A DNA stretch of 64,000 nucleotides from Amoebidium appalachense (taxonomy: Eukaryota; Ichthyosporea), in assembly GCA_963693365.1 (NCBI GenBank), contig CAVNZM010000012.1:5642001-5706000 (forward strand). The letters are read 5' to 3'. Both the position numbers and the translations under genes were made by a program. The notes beneath the pieces are model-generated. The model searched no databases. It saw nothing but the letters and a program-made list of their open reading frames with translations, and was not told where the DNA came from. Below are positions 9,621 to 21,280 of this stretch, one piece after another (position 1 is the first letter of the stretch; the number at the start of each line of letters is the position of its first letter).

Positions 9621-10311
9621 TTCTTATGCCAACGTCGTCTTTGCCAGCCCCAGCAAGGGGATACATGAGCCGGTGCCTGTGGATCAATCTCACAAGCAGG
9701 CACAGGTGTGCTCCACAGGAGCAATGAAAAGAATGACAAATGTCATACAGAAACATGCTCAAAAAACGTAGCCTAGTGCCTAAATAGGCAAAGGGTGTGG
9801 TGGGTGGGCAAAAACTTAGCTACAAAATTGGGCCTAAAGAGACCTAAACGCGCTCAGTAGCGCCGCAACTGACCTCCCTGGGGCCGCGCAAGCTCATTAT
9901 AGAGCGCGGCCCACATTTTTGCTTATGGAAATATGAAGAAATGACTTAGAACCTATCAAATCCATGAAATCTACCAAAATGGAATTTTTGCTGCACATCA
10001 ACCAATGAAAAATTTTCACAAGTGGCTAAAACCCCTAGATCATAAAGACCAAATCGATTGCCGCCCATTTCGGACTAGATATAACTCAAACTCATCAATA
10101 TATCCATGTGGCATATCCCACAGAACATAAAAACAGCTACAGCTCCCTAAATAAAAATGCTAGCAGCCTGAAACTTTGCACACACATCACACACACCAAG
10201 ACCTACAACATGTTACTACTACGAATTTTACAGCACACTCGCAACACACAATTTCACTCCAACGGGGCTATCTAATTCTCCTGCAAAGAAAACACGTTTA
10301 CAAACTTAATA
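9621..10311 (-). mobile_element. Solo A-B2 unit of DK-1 inserted in pol
   Basis: This is a 691-bp unit, B2 at 9621-9807 and A at 9808-10311 (inverted). Pol flanks AAACAGCCCA and TTGATGGCC rejoin precisely to the uninterrupted pol near 40228 on the other strand, so no target-site duplication exists. It is the same length as the unit at 2154 but a different insertion event. Confidence 0.9.
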
Positions 10312-10963
10312 TTGATGGCCAGTGGTTTTTCCTTCGCCTCGAAATAGTGCACCATGCCGCAGTCTTGAAGCCGAAGAAGCAGGGGACCGTATTCCCCACT
10401 GGGAACGTGATGCGCCGGTCGGAAGCGGCGCAGCTCTGCAGGTGTCGGCGGAACAGGCTTGAGAAGGCCGCCGTCGCAGTTGGCCAAAAACGGCTCAGCG
10501 TAGGAGACAAAAACTGCAACACGTCCACTGTGGCTCCAACCCCAGGGGGTGGCAAAGCGGCATTTGCCGCCGTGAGAGGTAGCCATCCTGTCAATACAGG
10601 GTAGGCCGCGGGGAACGCAGCCAAGACACTACTCGCAGGCTGAGCGTCGTAGATTCCCGCGCGTATAGCATCGTAGCTGGCCCTAAGGACAAAGGTCCAC
10701 AGGGCATGGTGGTGACTGTTCACCAACCGGGTCGGGAATGGGCAAGGGCCGCCTGCCCACAGCTCGTTGAGGGCACCAAGACAACGGTTAGCCAAGGTAA
10801 CCCCCTTCAGGCGGTGAGACAGACGTTGCCGACGGCGTTGACTCCGTAGACGGGCTTGTCCAGAACGGTCCGGCACAGGAATGGCCGGAACAGGAAACAA
10901 ATCAGAGGCGGCAAAGACATGACGTGGCATAGCTGTGGAATCCTTAGAAAAATTAGGGGGCAT
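10312..10963 (-). pseudogene. DK-1 pol, N-terminal part
   Basis: This is the pol start MPPNFSKDSTAMPRHV through LKDCGMVHYFEAKEKPLAIN, upstream part of the RT at 8457. A one-base loss at SPTL/SRF (ACGCTGAGCC instead of ACGCTGCAGCC) shifts the frame. The near-full copy has a one-base gain at the same spot. Confidence 0.9.
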
Positions 10964-11935
10964 ATTTAATCAAGGGCACGTGGCAGGAAACCACAAGAAA
11001 ATAATATACAGAACCGCGTGCCGAACCCCCAAAGGGCTGTTTAGGCCCTGTGCCCACCGGTCCCCGGAGGGGTCGATGGACTGGCTCCGGATGGGCCACT
11101 GCCGGGACCGCGCCGAGCTCAGCAGTCTGCACAGCCAGCAGACGGCGCACACCAACTTCCACAGCAGGTGACTCCTTGCGGGCCTTAGGGTCGGCGGCCA
11201 GCAGCAGATCCAGCGTACGGGCAAGCGTCAGAGCCTCCCGTTTGTTGCGGTAGCTGACCCAATCCGCCGTGTGGACAGCCGCAGTGAACGAGGCCTGGTC
11301 AGCCAAGGTGCTCTTGAGGTAGGAAGGGGCCAGACGTTCTTTGACGCGCAGGTTGACTTTGGCGCCGCTGGAGAGCAGATAACGGCTGGGGTTGGGTTTG
11401 GAACGGCCAGAAAAACGACGGCTGCGAGAGGAACGACCGTAGCCACTGCTGCTGGAATCAGAATCCTCACTCGACGATGGGGTGTCTTCACTGCCGGTGT
11501 CGTACGCATAGACAGGCTCCTTGCCCTTTGCCCGCGCAGACAGCGTGCTCAGCAGGCCGCCGGCAGAGGGCTTCTTGGGGCGACCAGACTGGGCAACAGA
11601 GAGGGCTTGCACTTGGGCAGAAAGCGCCTGCAGCTTCTCTTGGACGTCTACACCGTCAGAATGCCGCTGGGGAGAGGGCGACCCAGGTGGGGGGGAGGCA
11701 CGGCCGCTGCGAATAGTGCGACAGAGCAAGTGCAGCTGGTCGGCGACTTTCCAACCGACCATCTCAGGGTCATCAAAAGCCACCGAGCGCGCCTTCAGGG
11801 CTGAAACCACACTGTTGACGGTTTCTGCCGGCAGGCTGTTCCAGGGGAGGGCATTGGACTGCAAAACGACCAGACTTTTGAGACTTGCGTCGTCCGCATC
11901 GGTAGAGATCTCCAAAAGCTTTTCAAGGAGAGCGG
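10953..11935 (-). pseudogene. DK-1 gag with C-terminal deletion
   Basis: Gag of the same minus-strand copy is open for 320 codons from MEISTDADDASLKSL. The true start (MAPPPALVAKG) is lost at 11935, where YR sequence is joined. A 127-bp deletion after LLAVQTA removes the DWAVAEQFEELPARS region. It shifts the frame so that translation runs past the usual stop to LIKYAP. The coiled Gln-rich, acidic Ser and basic Arg/Ser segments are all present. Confidence 0.88.
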
Positions 11936-12281
11936 CGTGGTCTTTGCTGGAACAAGCCGGTTCCAGCCCTGCAGGCTTCGTTGGGCGGCCTGCAGGTGTG
12001 GACCCAGGCGTGGCATGAAATGCTTGATGCCGGCAGCTGTGTTGACACAGCGCTGACGCTGGCCAGGCGATGGATCAATGGCATAACACTCCTCAAAATA
12101 CTCCACCAGTAGGTCGTCCAGTTCGGCGGGGGACTTGGTGTCGGTGCCAGGGGGCAACCAATCAGGAACTCAACAACAGCATCCAGGTAGGCCTTGAGGG
12201 TTGGGGGCTTTATAGCCTGGTCAGCCAGAAAACCGCCAGGGACCATCTGCAGGATTGTGGGCTGACGGCAGCCACACACAA
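11936..12281 (-). pseudogene. DK-1 tyrosine recombinase, N-terminal fragment (third)
   Basis: This is a YR N-terminal fragment from IKPPTLKAYLDAVVEFL to QRSLQGWNRLVPAKT, fused at 11935 to the N-terminus of inverted gag. One base is missing near 12160, so two frames are needed. It has Arg-to-Pro in DPSPGQRQRC. Confidence 0.85.
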
Positions 12282-12481
12282 TACCTGCCTACACTATGCT
12301 AATCAGCACAGGGACTGGACGCACACAGCAGTCAAAAGGCTCTACATCCCCGAATATTCGCTACCAATATCACCTGCATATCTCGCACACGGAGTCCTGT
12401 TACTCTGTCTCCGGTGCTGTCCAATGTTCTTGCAAAGAAAAAACGTTTACAAACTAATCATTATATTCGAAACAAAATGTG
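12282..12481 (-). mobile_element. DK-2 A-repeat fragment
   Basis: This matches the DK-2 A repeats at 45141-45549, 49774-50186 and 53915-54328 (CACACGGAGTCCTG...TTACAAACTAATCA), with an internal deletion. About 22 unexplained bases follow before the B repeat. It is the only DK-2 piece in the 10.3 kb unit. Confidence 0.8.
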
Positions 12482-12594
12482 TTCTTATGCCAACGTCGTC
12501 TTTACCAGCCCCAGCAAGGGGATACATGAGCCGGTGCCTGTGGGTCAATCTCACAAGCAGGCACCGGTGTGCTCCACAGGAGCAATTAAAAGAA
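12482..12594 (-). mobile_element. DK-1 B2 fragment
   Basis: This is inverted B2 from TTCTTATGCC to the palindrome TGCTCC/GGAGCA and AAAAGAA. It is interrupted at 12595 by a plus-strand A1. The joint GAA|TATTTA has the same form as the other insertions. Confidence 0.8.
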
Positions 12595-13310
12595 TATTTA
12601 ATTTGCAGGAGAATTATATATAACCCCGTTGGAGTGAGATTGTGTGTTGCGAGTGTGCTGTAACATTCATAGTAGTTGCATGTTGTAGGCCTTGGTATGT
12701 TTGATGCGTGTGCAAAGTCTCAGGCTGCTAGCATTTTTATTGAGGGAGCTGTAGCTGTTTTTATGTTCTGTTGGATATGCCATATGGATATAATGATGTA
12801 TTTGAGTTATATCTAGTCCGAAATGGGCGGCAATTGATTTGGTCTTTGTGATCTAGGGGTTTTAGCCACTTGTGAAAAATTTTCATTGGTTGATGTGCAG
12901 CAAAAATTCCATTTTGGTAGATTTCATGGATTTGATAGGTTCTAAGTCTTTCTTCATATTTCCAGAGGCGAAAATGTGGGCCGCGCTATGTAATGAGTTT
13001 GCGCGGCCCCAGGGAGGTCAGTTGCGGCGCTACTGAGCGCGTTCAGGTCTCTTTAGGCCCAATCTTTTAGCTAAGTTTTTGCAACTCTAGTCCCCGTTTT
13101 TCGCGCGGTTGTTCGTTTTTTCTCCAGTTTTTTTTGCCCAGGAGCGCGTGCGTAGCTTAGGCAGAGCATTTGGTAAGAATTTTGCGTGCACGCCGTTGCG
13201 TTTTAGCTGGTGTTCGGACGTTTTTTGAGGTGTCGTTTTTCCCGCGTTTTTGTATTTTCCAGTCTTCGTTTTCAAGTTTTCGTGCTCTAGTCTGGTTTTT
13301 GAGCATTGCA
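12595..13310 (+). mobile_element. DK-1 A1 repeat and 5' leader
   Basis: A runs 12595-13082, with about 20 bases lost near its start (TATTTAATTTGCAGG), and is followed by the T-rich leader to the gag ATG. The hairpin GGCCGCGC/GCGCGGCC is present. Confidence 0.85.
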
Positions 13311-13424
13311 ATGACCCCTCCTCCTGCTCTGGTCGCCAAGGGGGCCGCTCTCCTCGAAAAGCTTTTGGAGATCTCTATCGATGCGGACGACGCAAGTCTC
13401 AAAAGTCTGGCCGTTTTGCAGTGG
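13311..13424 (+). pseudogene. DK-1 gag N-terminus fragment at the array joint
   Basis: This starts MTPPPALVAKGAALLEKLLE and breaks at GTTTTGCAGTG, where the next 10.3 kb unit begins with B2/A2 sequence. In unit 3 the same gag continues uninterrupted, which shows where the array ends. Confidence 0.85.
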
Positions 13425-13433
13425 GGTGGGTGG

Positions 13434-14033
13434 GCAAAAACTTAGCTAAAAAATTGGGCCTAAAGAGACCTAAACGCGCTCAGTAGCGCCGCAACTGACC
13501 TCCCTGGGGTCGCGCAAGCTCATTATAGAGCGCGGCCCACATTTTTGCCTATGGAAATATGAAGAAATGACTTAGAACCTATCAAATCCATGAAATCTAC
13601 CAAAATTTTGCTGCACATCAACCAATGAAAAATTTTCACAAGTGGCTAAAACCCCTAGATCACAAAGACTAAATCAATTGCCGCCCATTTCGGACTAGAT
13701 ATAACTCAAACTCATCAATATATCCATATGGCATATCCCACAGAACATAAAAACAGCTACAGCTCCCTAAATAAAAATGCTAGCAGCCTGAAACTTTGCA
13801 CACACATCAAACACACCAAGGCCTACACCATGCTACTACTACGAACTTTACAGCACACCCGCAACACACAATTTCACTCCAACGGGGCTATCTAATTCTC
13901 CTGCAAAGAAAACACATTTACAAACTTAATATTCTTATGCCAACGTCGTCTTTACCAGCCCCAGCAAGGGGGTACATGAACCGGTGCCTGTGGATCAATC
14001 TCACAAGCAGGCACAGGTGTGCTCCACCACTCC
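13434..14033 (-). mobile_element. DK-1 A2 and B1, unit 2
   Basis: This corresponds to 3117-3716: inverted A2 followed by B1, adjoining the YR stop. Confidence 0.85.
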
Positions 14034-14419
14034 CTACCTGGCACGGGAAGGAACGAACCATGCCGTGGGTGACTGACGCAGCGCTGCAGCCCGGGCAAGG
14101 AGCGACGCAGGCACGCGAATAGAAAGAACAAGAGACTGGCCGGCCTGCACATACCGGCGGAGGGAGGCATGCGATCTCCATCGACCACGCAGAGCGATCG
14201 TCTCTACTGAAACACCCCTGACATAGTCTCTTGAGGCACCACCATGGCGAAGACTGTGAAGATGGAACCCATACTCGTTGAGGCCGAGGGAGTCACATGC
14301 CGCTTGGAACTTGGAACGCAGAACATCATACGAGAAAGGAAACAGCCGCGCAGAAGGGGGGGCGCCACGGAACCAGAAAGACAGGATGGCCAACAGGGAC
14401 GGATCGGTGATGGGGACAA
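14034..14419 (-). pseudogene. DK-1 YR C-terminal part, unit 2
   Basis: This corresponds to 3717-4102. It retains LHSLRHGGASRDY, GRW and RRYVQAG and is interrupted by the plus-strand A1 at 14420. Confidence 0.9.
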
Positions 14420-14923
14420 TATTAAGTTTGTAATCGTGTTTTCTTTGCAGGAGAATTAGATAGCCCCGTTGGAGTGAAATTGTGTGTTGCGAATGTGCTG
14501 TAAACTTCGTGGTAGTATAATGCTGTAGGCCATGGTGTGTTTGATGTGTGTGCAAAGTTTCAGGCTGCTAGCATTTTTATTTAGGGAGCTGTAGCTGTTT
14601 TTATGTTCTGTGGGATATGCCATATGGATATATTGATGAGTTTGAGTTATATCTAGTCCGAAATGGGCGGCAATCGATTTGGTCTTTATGATCTAGGGGT
14701 TTTAGCCACTTGTGGAAATTTTTCATTGGTTGATGTGCCGCAAAAATTCCATTTTGGTAGATTTCATGGATTTGATAGGTTCTAAGTCATTTCTTCATAT
14801 TTCCATAGGCAAAAATGTGGGCCGCGCTCTATAATGAGCTTGCGCGGCCCCAGGGAGGTCAGTTGCGGCGCTACTGAGCGCGTTTAGGTCTCTTTAGGCC
14901 CAATTTTTTAGCTAAGTTTTTGC
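14420..14923 (+). mobile_element. DK-1 A1, unit 2
   Basis: This corresponds to 4103-4606, the 5' end of the element nested in YR. Confidence 0.85.
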
Positions 14924-14937
14924 AACTCTAGTCCCCG

Positions 14938-15697
14938 TTTCCAGCGGCGTTCTGACGGTGTAGACGTCCAAGAGCAGCTGCAGGCGCTTTCTGCCCAAGT
15001 GCAAGCCCTCTCTGTTGCCCAGTCTGGTCGCCCCAAGAAGCCCTCTGCCGGCGGCCTGCTGAGCACGCTGTCTGCGCGGGCAATGGGCAAGGAGCCTGTC
15101 TATGCGTACGACACCGGCAGTGAAGACACCCCATCGTCGAGTGAGGATTCTGATTCCAGCAGCAGTGGCTACGGTCTTTCCTCTCGCAGCCGTCGTTCCT
15201 CTGGCCGTTCCAAACCCAACCCCAGCCGTTATCTGCTCTCCAGCGGCGCCAAAGTCAACCTGCGCGTCAAAGAACGTCTGGCCCCTTCCTACCTCAAGAG
15301 CACCTTGGCTGACCAGGCCTCGGTCACTGCGGCTGTCCACACGGCGGATTGGGTCAGCTACCGCAACAAACGGGAGGCTCTGACGCCTGCCCGTATGCTG
15401 GATCTGCTGCTGGCCGCCGACCCTAAGGCCCGCAAGGAGTCACCTGCTGTGGAAGTTGGTGTGCGCCGTCTGCTGGCTGTGCAGACTGCTGATCAGTCCA
15501 ACGGGGACTGGGCTGTTGCAGAGCAGTTTGAGGAGCTCCCTGCGCGCAGCCTGCCCCTGCCCCCTGCCTTGGCCACCCGGGCTGTTCGTCAAGCCAAGAC
15601 CCTCGCCGAAGTCACCCGGGCTCGGCGCGGTCCCGGCAGTGGCCCATCCGGAGCCGGTCCATCGACCCCTCCGGGGACCGGTGGGCACAGGGCCTAA
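14938..15697 (+). pseudogene. DK-1 gag lacking N-terminus, unit 2
   Basis: This corresponds to 4621-5380 and is open to the normal stop. It has a private Leu-to-Pro change (REALTPARM) and keeps the consensus Arg where unit 1 has Ser. Confidence 0.87.
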
Positions 15698-15774
15698 ACG
15701 GCCCTTTGGGGGTTCGGCACGCGGTTCGGTATATTATTTTCTTGTGGTTTCCTGCCACGTGCCCTTGATTAAAT

Positions 15775-16199
15775 ATGCCCCCTAATTTTTCTAAGGATTC
15801 CACAGCTATGCCACGTCATGTCTTTGCCGCCTCTGATTTGTTTCCTGTTCCGGCCATTCCTGTGCCGGACCGTTCTGGACAAGCCCGTCTACGGAGTCAA
15901 CGCCGTCGGCAACGTCTGTCTCACCGCCTGAAGGGGGTTACCTTGGCTAACCGTTGTCTTGGTGCCCTCAACGAGCTGTGGGCAGGCGGCCCTTGCCCAT
16001 TCCCGACCCGGTTGGTGACCAGTCACCACCATGCCCTGTGGACCTTTGTCCTTAGGGCCAGCTACGATGCTATACGCGCGGGTGTCTACGACGCTCAGCC
16101 TGCGAGTAGTGTCTTGGCTGCGTTCCCCGCGGCCTACCCTGTATTGACTGGATGGCTACCTCTCACGGCGGCAAATGCCGCTTTGCCACCCCCTGGGGT
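15775..16199 (+). pseudogene. DK-1 pol N-terminal fragment, unit 2
   Basis: This corresponds to 5458-5882, with the same TTGGA-type deletion joint to inverted YR. Confidence 0.87.
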
Positions 16200-16795
16200 T
16201 TGGACCGGTCTTGGTGTCGGCCAGGCGGATGCCGCCTGTACCGGGTGGCATGTCGTGGGGAACGGGGTCGTCGGGCAAAATAAGATCCGCACGGGTGAGC
16301 ATAAGCAGCTCACTGACACGAAAATAACACTCAAATCCAAGCAAAACAGCAATACCAAACAAGGGGCCAATTTTGGAATACAAATGATGGCCAATGACGA
16401 GGACCAATGAAAACGGAAGCGGGGGCGTGGTCTTTGCTGGAACAAGCCGGTTCCATCCCTGCAGGCTCCGTTGGGCGGCCTGCAGGTGTGGACCCAGGCG
16501 TGGCATGAAATGCTTGATGCCGGCAGCTGTGTTGACACAGCGCTGACGCTGGCCACGCGATGGATCAATGGCATAACACTCCTCAAAATACTCCACCAGG
16601 AGGTCGTCCAGTTCGGCGGGGGACTTGGTGTCGGTACCAGGGGGCAACCAATCCAGGAACTCAACAACAGCATCCCGGTAGGACTTGAGGGTTGGGGGCT
16701 TGGTCAGCCAGAAAACCGCGAGGGACCATCTGCAGGATTGTGGGCTGACGGCAGCCAGACACAATACAAACGAATGTTGAGGGCAAGCGTGTAGG
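16200..16795 (-). pseudogene. DK-1 YR N-terminal half, unit 2
   Basis: This corresponds to 5883-6478 and includes CYFRVSELLML with the first catalytic Arg. Confidence 0.88.
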
Positions 16796-17049
16796 CAGCC
16801 ACCTGGCGGCATACACGGTTCAGGCGTCGGGATGCTGAACGACCCTTAGCAACAGCCCCAAGCAGCGCCGTCGAATCAAGGCCCCAAAGGTAGCGGGAGC
16901 CCCGGGCAGCCGTAGACCGACCTAATCGACGAAGCCCCAGGAGCAAGGCTTCTCCCTCCAGAATGTTGATGTGGTCGGAGTGGCGCCAACGATGACTGAT
17001 GTTGGTGGTCCACCGGCCACCAACAGCTGCCAGGATAGGTGCCGGGGGG
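16704..17049 (-). pseudogene. DK-1 RNase H C-terminal fragment, unit 2
   Basis: This corresponds to 6387-6732 (GLDSTALLGAV, NPADGPSRFSG). Confidence 0.88.
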
Positions 17050-17300
17050 GTCCAAATTTTTTGCTAAGTTTTGCAACTCTAGTCCCCGTTTTTCGCGCTT
17101 TTGTTCGTTTTTTCTCAAGTTTTTTTTGCCCAGGAGCGCGTGCTTAGCTTCAGCAGCATCTGGTAAGAGTTTTGCGTGCGCGCCGTTGCGTTTTCGCTGG
17201 TTTTCGGACGTTTTTTGCGGTGTCGGTTTTCCCACGTTTTTGCATTTTCCAGTCTTCGTTTTCAAGATTTCGTGCTCTAGTCTGGTTTGTGAGCATTGCA

Positions 17301-17413
17301 ATGGCCCCTCCTCCTGCTCTGGTCGCCAAGGGGGCCGCTCTCCTCGAAAAGCTTTTGGAGATCTCTATCGATGCGGACGACGCAAGTCTCAAAAGTCTGG
17401 CCGTTTTGCAGTG
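17301..17413 (+). pseudogene. DK-1 gag N-terminus fragment, unit 2
   Basis: This corresponds to 6984-7096. The leader upstream (17050-17300) is T-rich and non-coding. Confidence 0.82.
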
Positions 17414-17915
17414 GGTGACTGCCGTGGGTGACTGACGCATCGCTGCAGCCCGGGCAAGGAGCGACGCAGGCACCCGAATAGAAAGAACAAGAGACTGGCC
17501 GGCCTGCACATATCGGCGGAGGGAGGCATGCGATCTCCACCGACCACGCAGAGCAATCGTCTCGACCGAAACACCCCTGACGTAGTCTCTTGAGGCACCA
17601 CCATGGCGAAGACTGTGAAGATGGAACCCATAATCGTTGAGGCCGAGGGAGTCACATGCCGCTTGGAACTTGGCACGCAGAACATCATACGAGAAAGGAA
17701 ACCGCCGCGCAGAAGGGGGGGCACCACGGAACCAGAAAGACAGGATGGCCAACAGGGACGGATCGGTGATGGGGACAAACTGATTTGGACCGGTCTTGGT
17801 GTCGGCCAGGCGGATGCCGCCTGTACCGGATGGCATGTTGTGGGGAACGGGGTCGTCGGGCAAAACAAGATCCGCACAGGTGAGCATAAGCAGCTCATTG
17901 ACACGAAAAAAACAC
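17414..17915 (-). pseudogene. DK-1 YR C-terminal part (second), unit 2
   Basis: This corresponds to 7097-7598; the catalytic HxxR and Tyr are visible. Confidence 0.88.
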
Positions 17916-18347
17916 TTCTTATGCCAACGTCGTCTTTACCAGCCCCAGCAAGAGTTGCAAAAACATAGCTAATAAATTGGGCCTAAAGAGACCTAAACAC
18001 GCTCAGTAGCGCCGCAACTGACCTCCCTGGGGAAGCGCAAGCTCATTATATAGTGCGGCCCACATTTTTGCCTATGGAAATATGAAGAAATGACTTAGAA
18101 CCTATCAAATCCATGAAATCTTCCAAAATGGAATTTTGCTGCACATCAACCAATGAAAAATTTTCACAAGTGGCTAAAACCCCAAGATCACAAAGACCAA
18201 ATCGATTGCAGCCCATTCCGGACTAGATATAACTCAAACTCATCAATATATCCATATGGCATATCCCACAGAACATAAAAACAGCTAAAATAAACATGCT
18301 AGCAGCCTGAAACTTTGCACACACATCAAACACACCATGGCCTACAA
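17916..18347 (-). mobile_element. DK-1 B-A fragment inside YR, unit 2
   Basis: This corresponds to 7599-8030, again flanked by a duplicated 38-bp YR stretch. Confidence 0.8.
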
Positions 18348-18803
18348 CCGCACGGGTGAGCATAAGCAGCTCACTGACACGAAAATAGCACTCAAATCCA
18401 AGCAAAACAACAATACCAAACAAGGGGCCAATTTTGGAAAACAAATGATGGCCAATGACGAGGACCAATGAAAACGGAAGCGGGGGCGTGGTCTTTGCTG
18501 GAACAAGCCGGTTCCAGGGCCTGCAGGCTCCGTTGGGCGGCCTGCAGGTGTGGACCCAGGCGTGGCATGAAATGCTTGATGCCGGCAGCTGTGTTGACAC
18601 AGCGCTGACGCTGGCCACGCGATGGATCAATGGCATAACACTCCTCAAAATACTCCACCAGGAGGTCGTCCAGTTCGGCGGGGGACTTGGTGTCGGTGCC
18701 AGGGGGCAACCTATCCAGGAACTCAACAACAGCATCCCGGTAGGCCTTGAGGGTTGGGGGCTTTATAGCCTGGTCAGCCAGAAAACCGCGAGGGACCATC
18801 TGC
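18348..18803 (-). pseudogene. DK-1 YR N-terminal part (second), unit 2
   Basis: This corresponds to 8031-8486. It has one change near 18440 (GGAAAAC for GGAATAC). Confidence 0.88.
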
Positions 18804-19937
18804 AGGATTGTGGGCTGACGGCAGCCACACACAATACAGACGAATGTCGAGGGCAAGCGTGTAGGCAGCCACCTGGTGCCGGGGGGCGGACGGGCTTGGC
18901 TCGTGCACAGGACCAGACAGCTGGCTGTAGTGGCCACGCCGGTTGCAGTGAGGAAGCACTTCGCGGAGAAGCGTTGCTGGAAGCACCCGGGACAGCACTG
19001 CACCACCCAACAAGGAAGCATCAGTGCAGAACATGGTGCTAGCAAACCCAGAACGCAAATCACAACCCATCAAAGGGGCCAAAGCACACATCGCCTGAAG
19101 CTCCCACACCACGGGCGGGGGAAGGGGCTGTTCCCGACCCCCCAGCTGCTCCACAAAACTGTAGACGGCACTCAGAACCGACAAAAGCGGCCGCTGCAGC
19201 AGTGCCGCCCACACCCAACCACCAAGCAACTGCTGCAAACGGAGCTGCGTGACGACACCACGACTCAACACGGCCTGGGTTTCCGCCACCAGACGGCACA
19301 AGGAAGCGCCACACGGTCGTAATATCCCAGAGCGATGCATTTCCAGGCCTAGCAGCACCATAGAGGATGACGAACCAGCAGCCACATCTTGACATTGGAG
19401 GGAAGACCAGCCGGGCCGGTGACGCCATGATACGATTCACGCTGACGATGGATGGCGGTGGCATCTGTGCCGACCCAGCCACAGTCGTCCACATACAGGG
19501 CATGCTGCGTGGCCTCCACAGGCCGCAGCACTATCGCACAGAGGCGCTCAATGCGGGGCATGCCGGCTCGGTCAGCCAACTGCCCATGGACGTCTTGAGC
19601 CACAAGCACAGAATGCACCCAGCCCGTGGGCACGGTCTTGAGGGCCGGGTACACAAGCCGGTCGGGCCCAGAAATGCCAACAGCCTCCGAAGACACAGGC
19701 GGCAATCCGAAGTACCGCCACAGCCACTCCGGGGCAAGAAGACGATGGAACTGGTTGTCGATGTCCGACTTGCCAAAATAGAGGCAATCCTCAGGCCCCA
19801 GCAACAGATCGGCAAAATCGGCAGGTTTGGGCAGGTGCACCTTGAGGGCAGGATGATCACGGGCAAAGAACAGGTTGCCACGGCAGCCGTCAAAAATGAC
19901 GCGGGCTCTGGTGTCTTTGGGGACCCCAAACAGCCCA
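18774..19937 (-). pseudogene. DK-1 pol RT/RNase H, unit 2
   Basis: This corresponds to 8457-9620, with the same 4-nt loss. It keeps Ser in AAGSSSSMV where unit 1 has Trp. Confidence 0.92.
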
Positions 19938-20628
19938 TTCTTATGCCAACGTCGTCTTTGCCAGCCCCAGCAAGGGGATACATGAGCCGGTGCCTGTGGA
20001 TCAATCTCACAAGCAGGCACAGGTGTGCTCCACAGGAGCAATGAAAAGAATGACAAATGTCATACAGAAACATGCTCAAAAAACGTAGCCTAGTGCCTAA
20101 ATAGGCAAAGGGTGTGGTGGGTGGGCAAAAACTTAGCTACAAAATTGGGCCTAAAGAGACCTAAACGCGCTCAGTAGCGCCGCAACTGACCTCCCTGGGG
20201 CCGCGCAAGCTCATTATAGAGCGCGGCCCACATTTTTGCTTATGGAAATATGAAGAAATGACTTAGAACCTATCAAATCCATGAAATCTACCAAAATGGA
20301 ATTTTTGCTGCACATCAACCAATGAAAAATTTTCACAAGTGGCTAAAACCCCTAGATCATAAAGACCAAATCGATTGCCGCCCATTTCGGACTAGATATA
20401 ACTCAAACTCATCAATATATCCATGTGGCATATCCCACAGAACATAAAAACAGCTACAGCTCCCTAAATAAAAATGCTAGCAGCCTGAAACTTTGCACAC
20501 ACATCACACACACCAAGACCTACAACATGTTACTACTACGAATTTTACAGCACACTCGCAACACACAATTTCACTCCAACGGGGCTATCTAATTCTCCTG
20601 CAAAGAAAACACGTTTACAAACTTAATA
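19938..20628 (-). mobile_element. Solo A-B2 in pol, unit 2
   Basis: This corresponds to 9621-10311. It was copied with the unit and is not a separate insertion. Confidence 0.9.
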
Positions 20629-21280
20629 TTGATGGCCAGTGGTTTTTCCTTCGCCTCGAAATAGTGCACCATGCCGCAGTCTTGAAGCCGAAGAAGCAGG
20701 GGACCGTATTCCCCACTGGGAACGTGATGCGCCGGTCGGAAGCGGCGCAGCTCTGCAGGTGTCGGCGGAACAGGCTTGAGAAGGCCGCCGTCGCAGTTGG
20801 CCAAAAACGGCTCAGCGTAGGAGACAAAAACTGCAACACGTCCACTGTGGCTCCAACCCCAGGGGGTGGCAAAGCGGCATTTGCCGCCGTGAGAGGTAGC
20901 CATCCTGTCAATACAGGGTAGGCCGCGGGGAACGCAGCCAAGACACTACTCGCAGGCTGAGCGTCGTAGATTCCCGCGCGTATAGCATCGTAGCTGGCCC
21001 TAAGGACAAAGGTCCACAGGGCATGGTGGTGACTGTTCACCAACCGGGTCGGGAATGGGCAAGGGCCGCCTGCCCACAGCTCGTTGAGGGCACCAAGACA
21101 ACGGTTAGCCAAGGTAACCCCCTTCAGGCGGTGAGACAGACGTTGCCGACGGCGTTGACTCCGTAGACGGGCTTGTCCAGAACGGTCCGGCACAGGAATG
21201 GCCGGAACAGGAAACAAATCAGAGGCGGCAAAGACATGACGTGGCATAGCTGTGGAATCCTTAGAAAAATTAGGGGGCAT
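20629..21280 (-). pseudogene. DK-1 pol N-terminal part, unit 2
   Basis: This corresponds to 10312-10963, with the same one-base loss. Confidence 0.9.

Larger units (their letters stand above)
3108..13424. repeat. 10.3 kb tandem unit, copy 1
   Basis: This is the first of three head-to-tail units spaced 10317 bp apart. The left boundary is where the match to copy 2 begins; the right boundary is the fused gag/B2 joint GTTTTGCAGTG-GGGTGGG. The unit is a mosaic of DK-1 fragments in both orientations plus one DK-2 fragment. Differences from copies 2 and 3 are few, and I can list about a dozen. Copies 2 and 3 share variants that copy 1 lacks, for example near 7578, 7910, 8754, 9055 and 9210. Confidence 0.93.

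Noticed and set aside
10953-11915. A novel 320-aa Gag form with a different C-terminus
   Set aside because: The new tail comes from a 127-bp deletion and frame shift relative to the intact gag and is present only in the copied array units.
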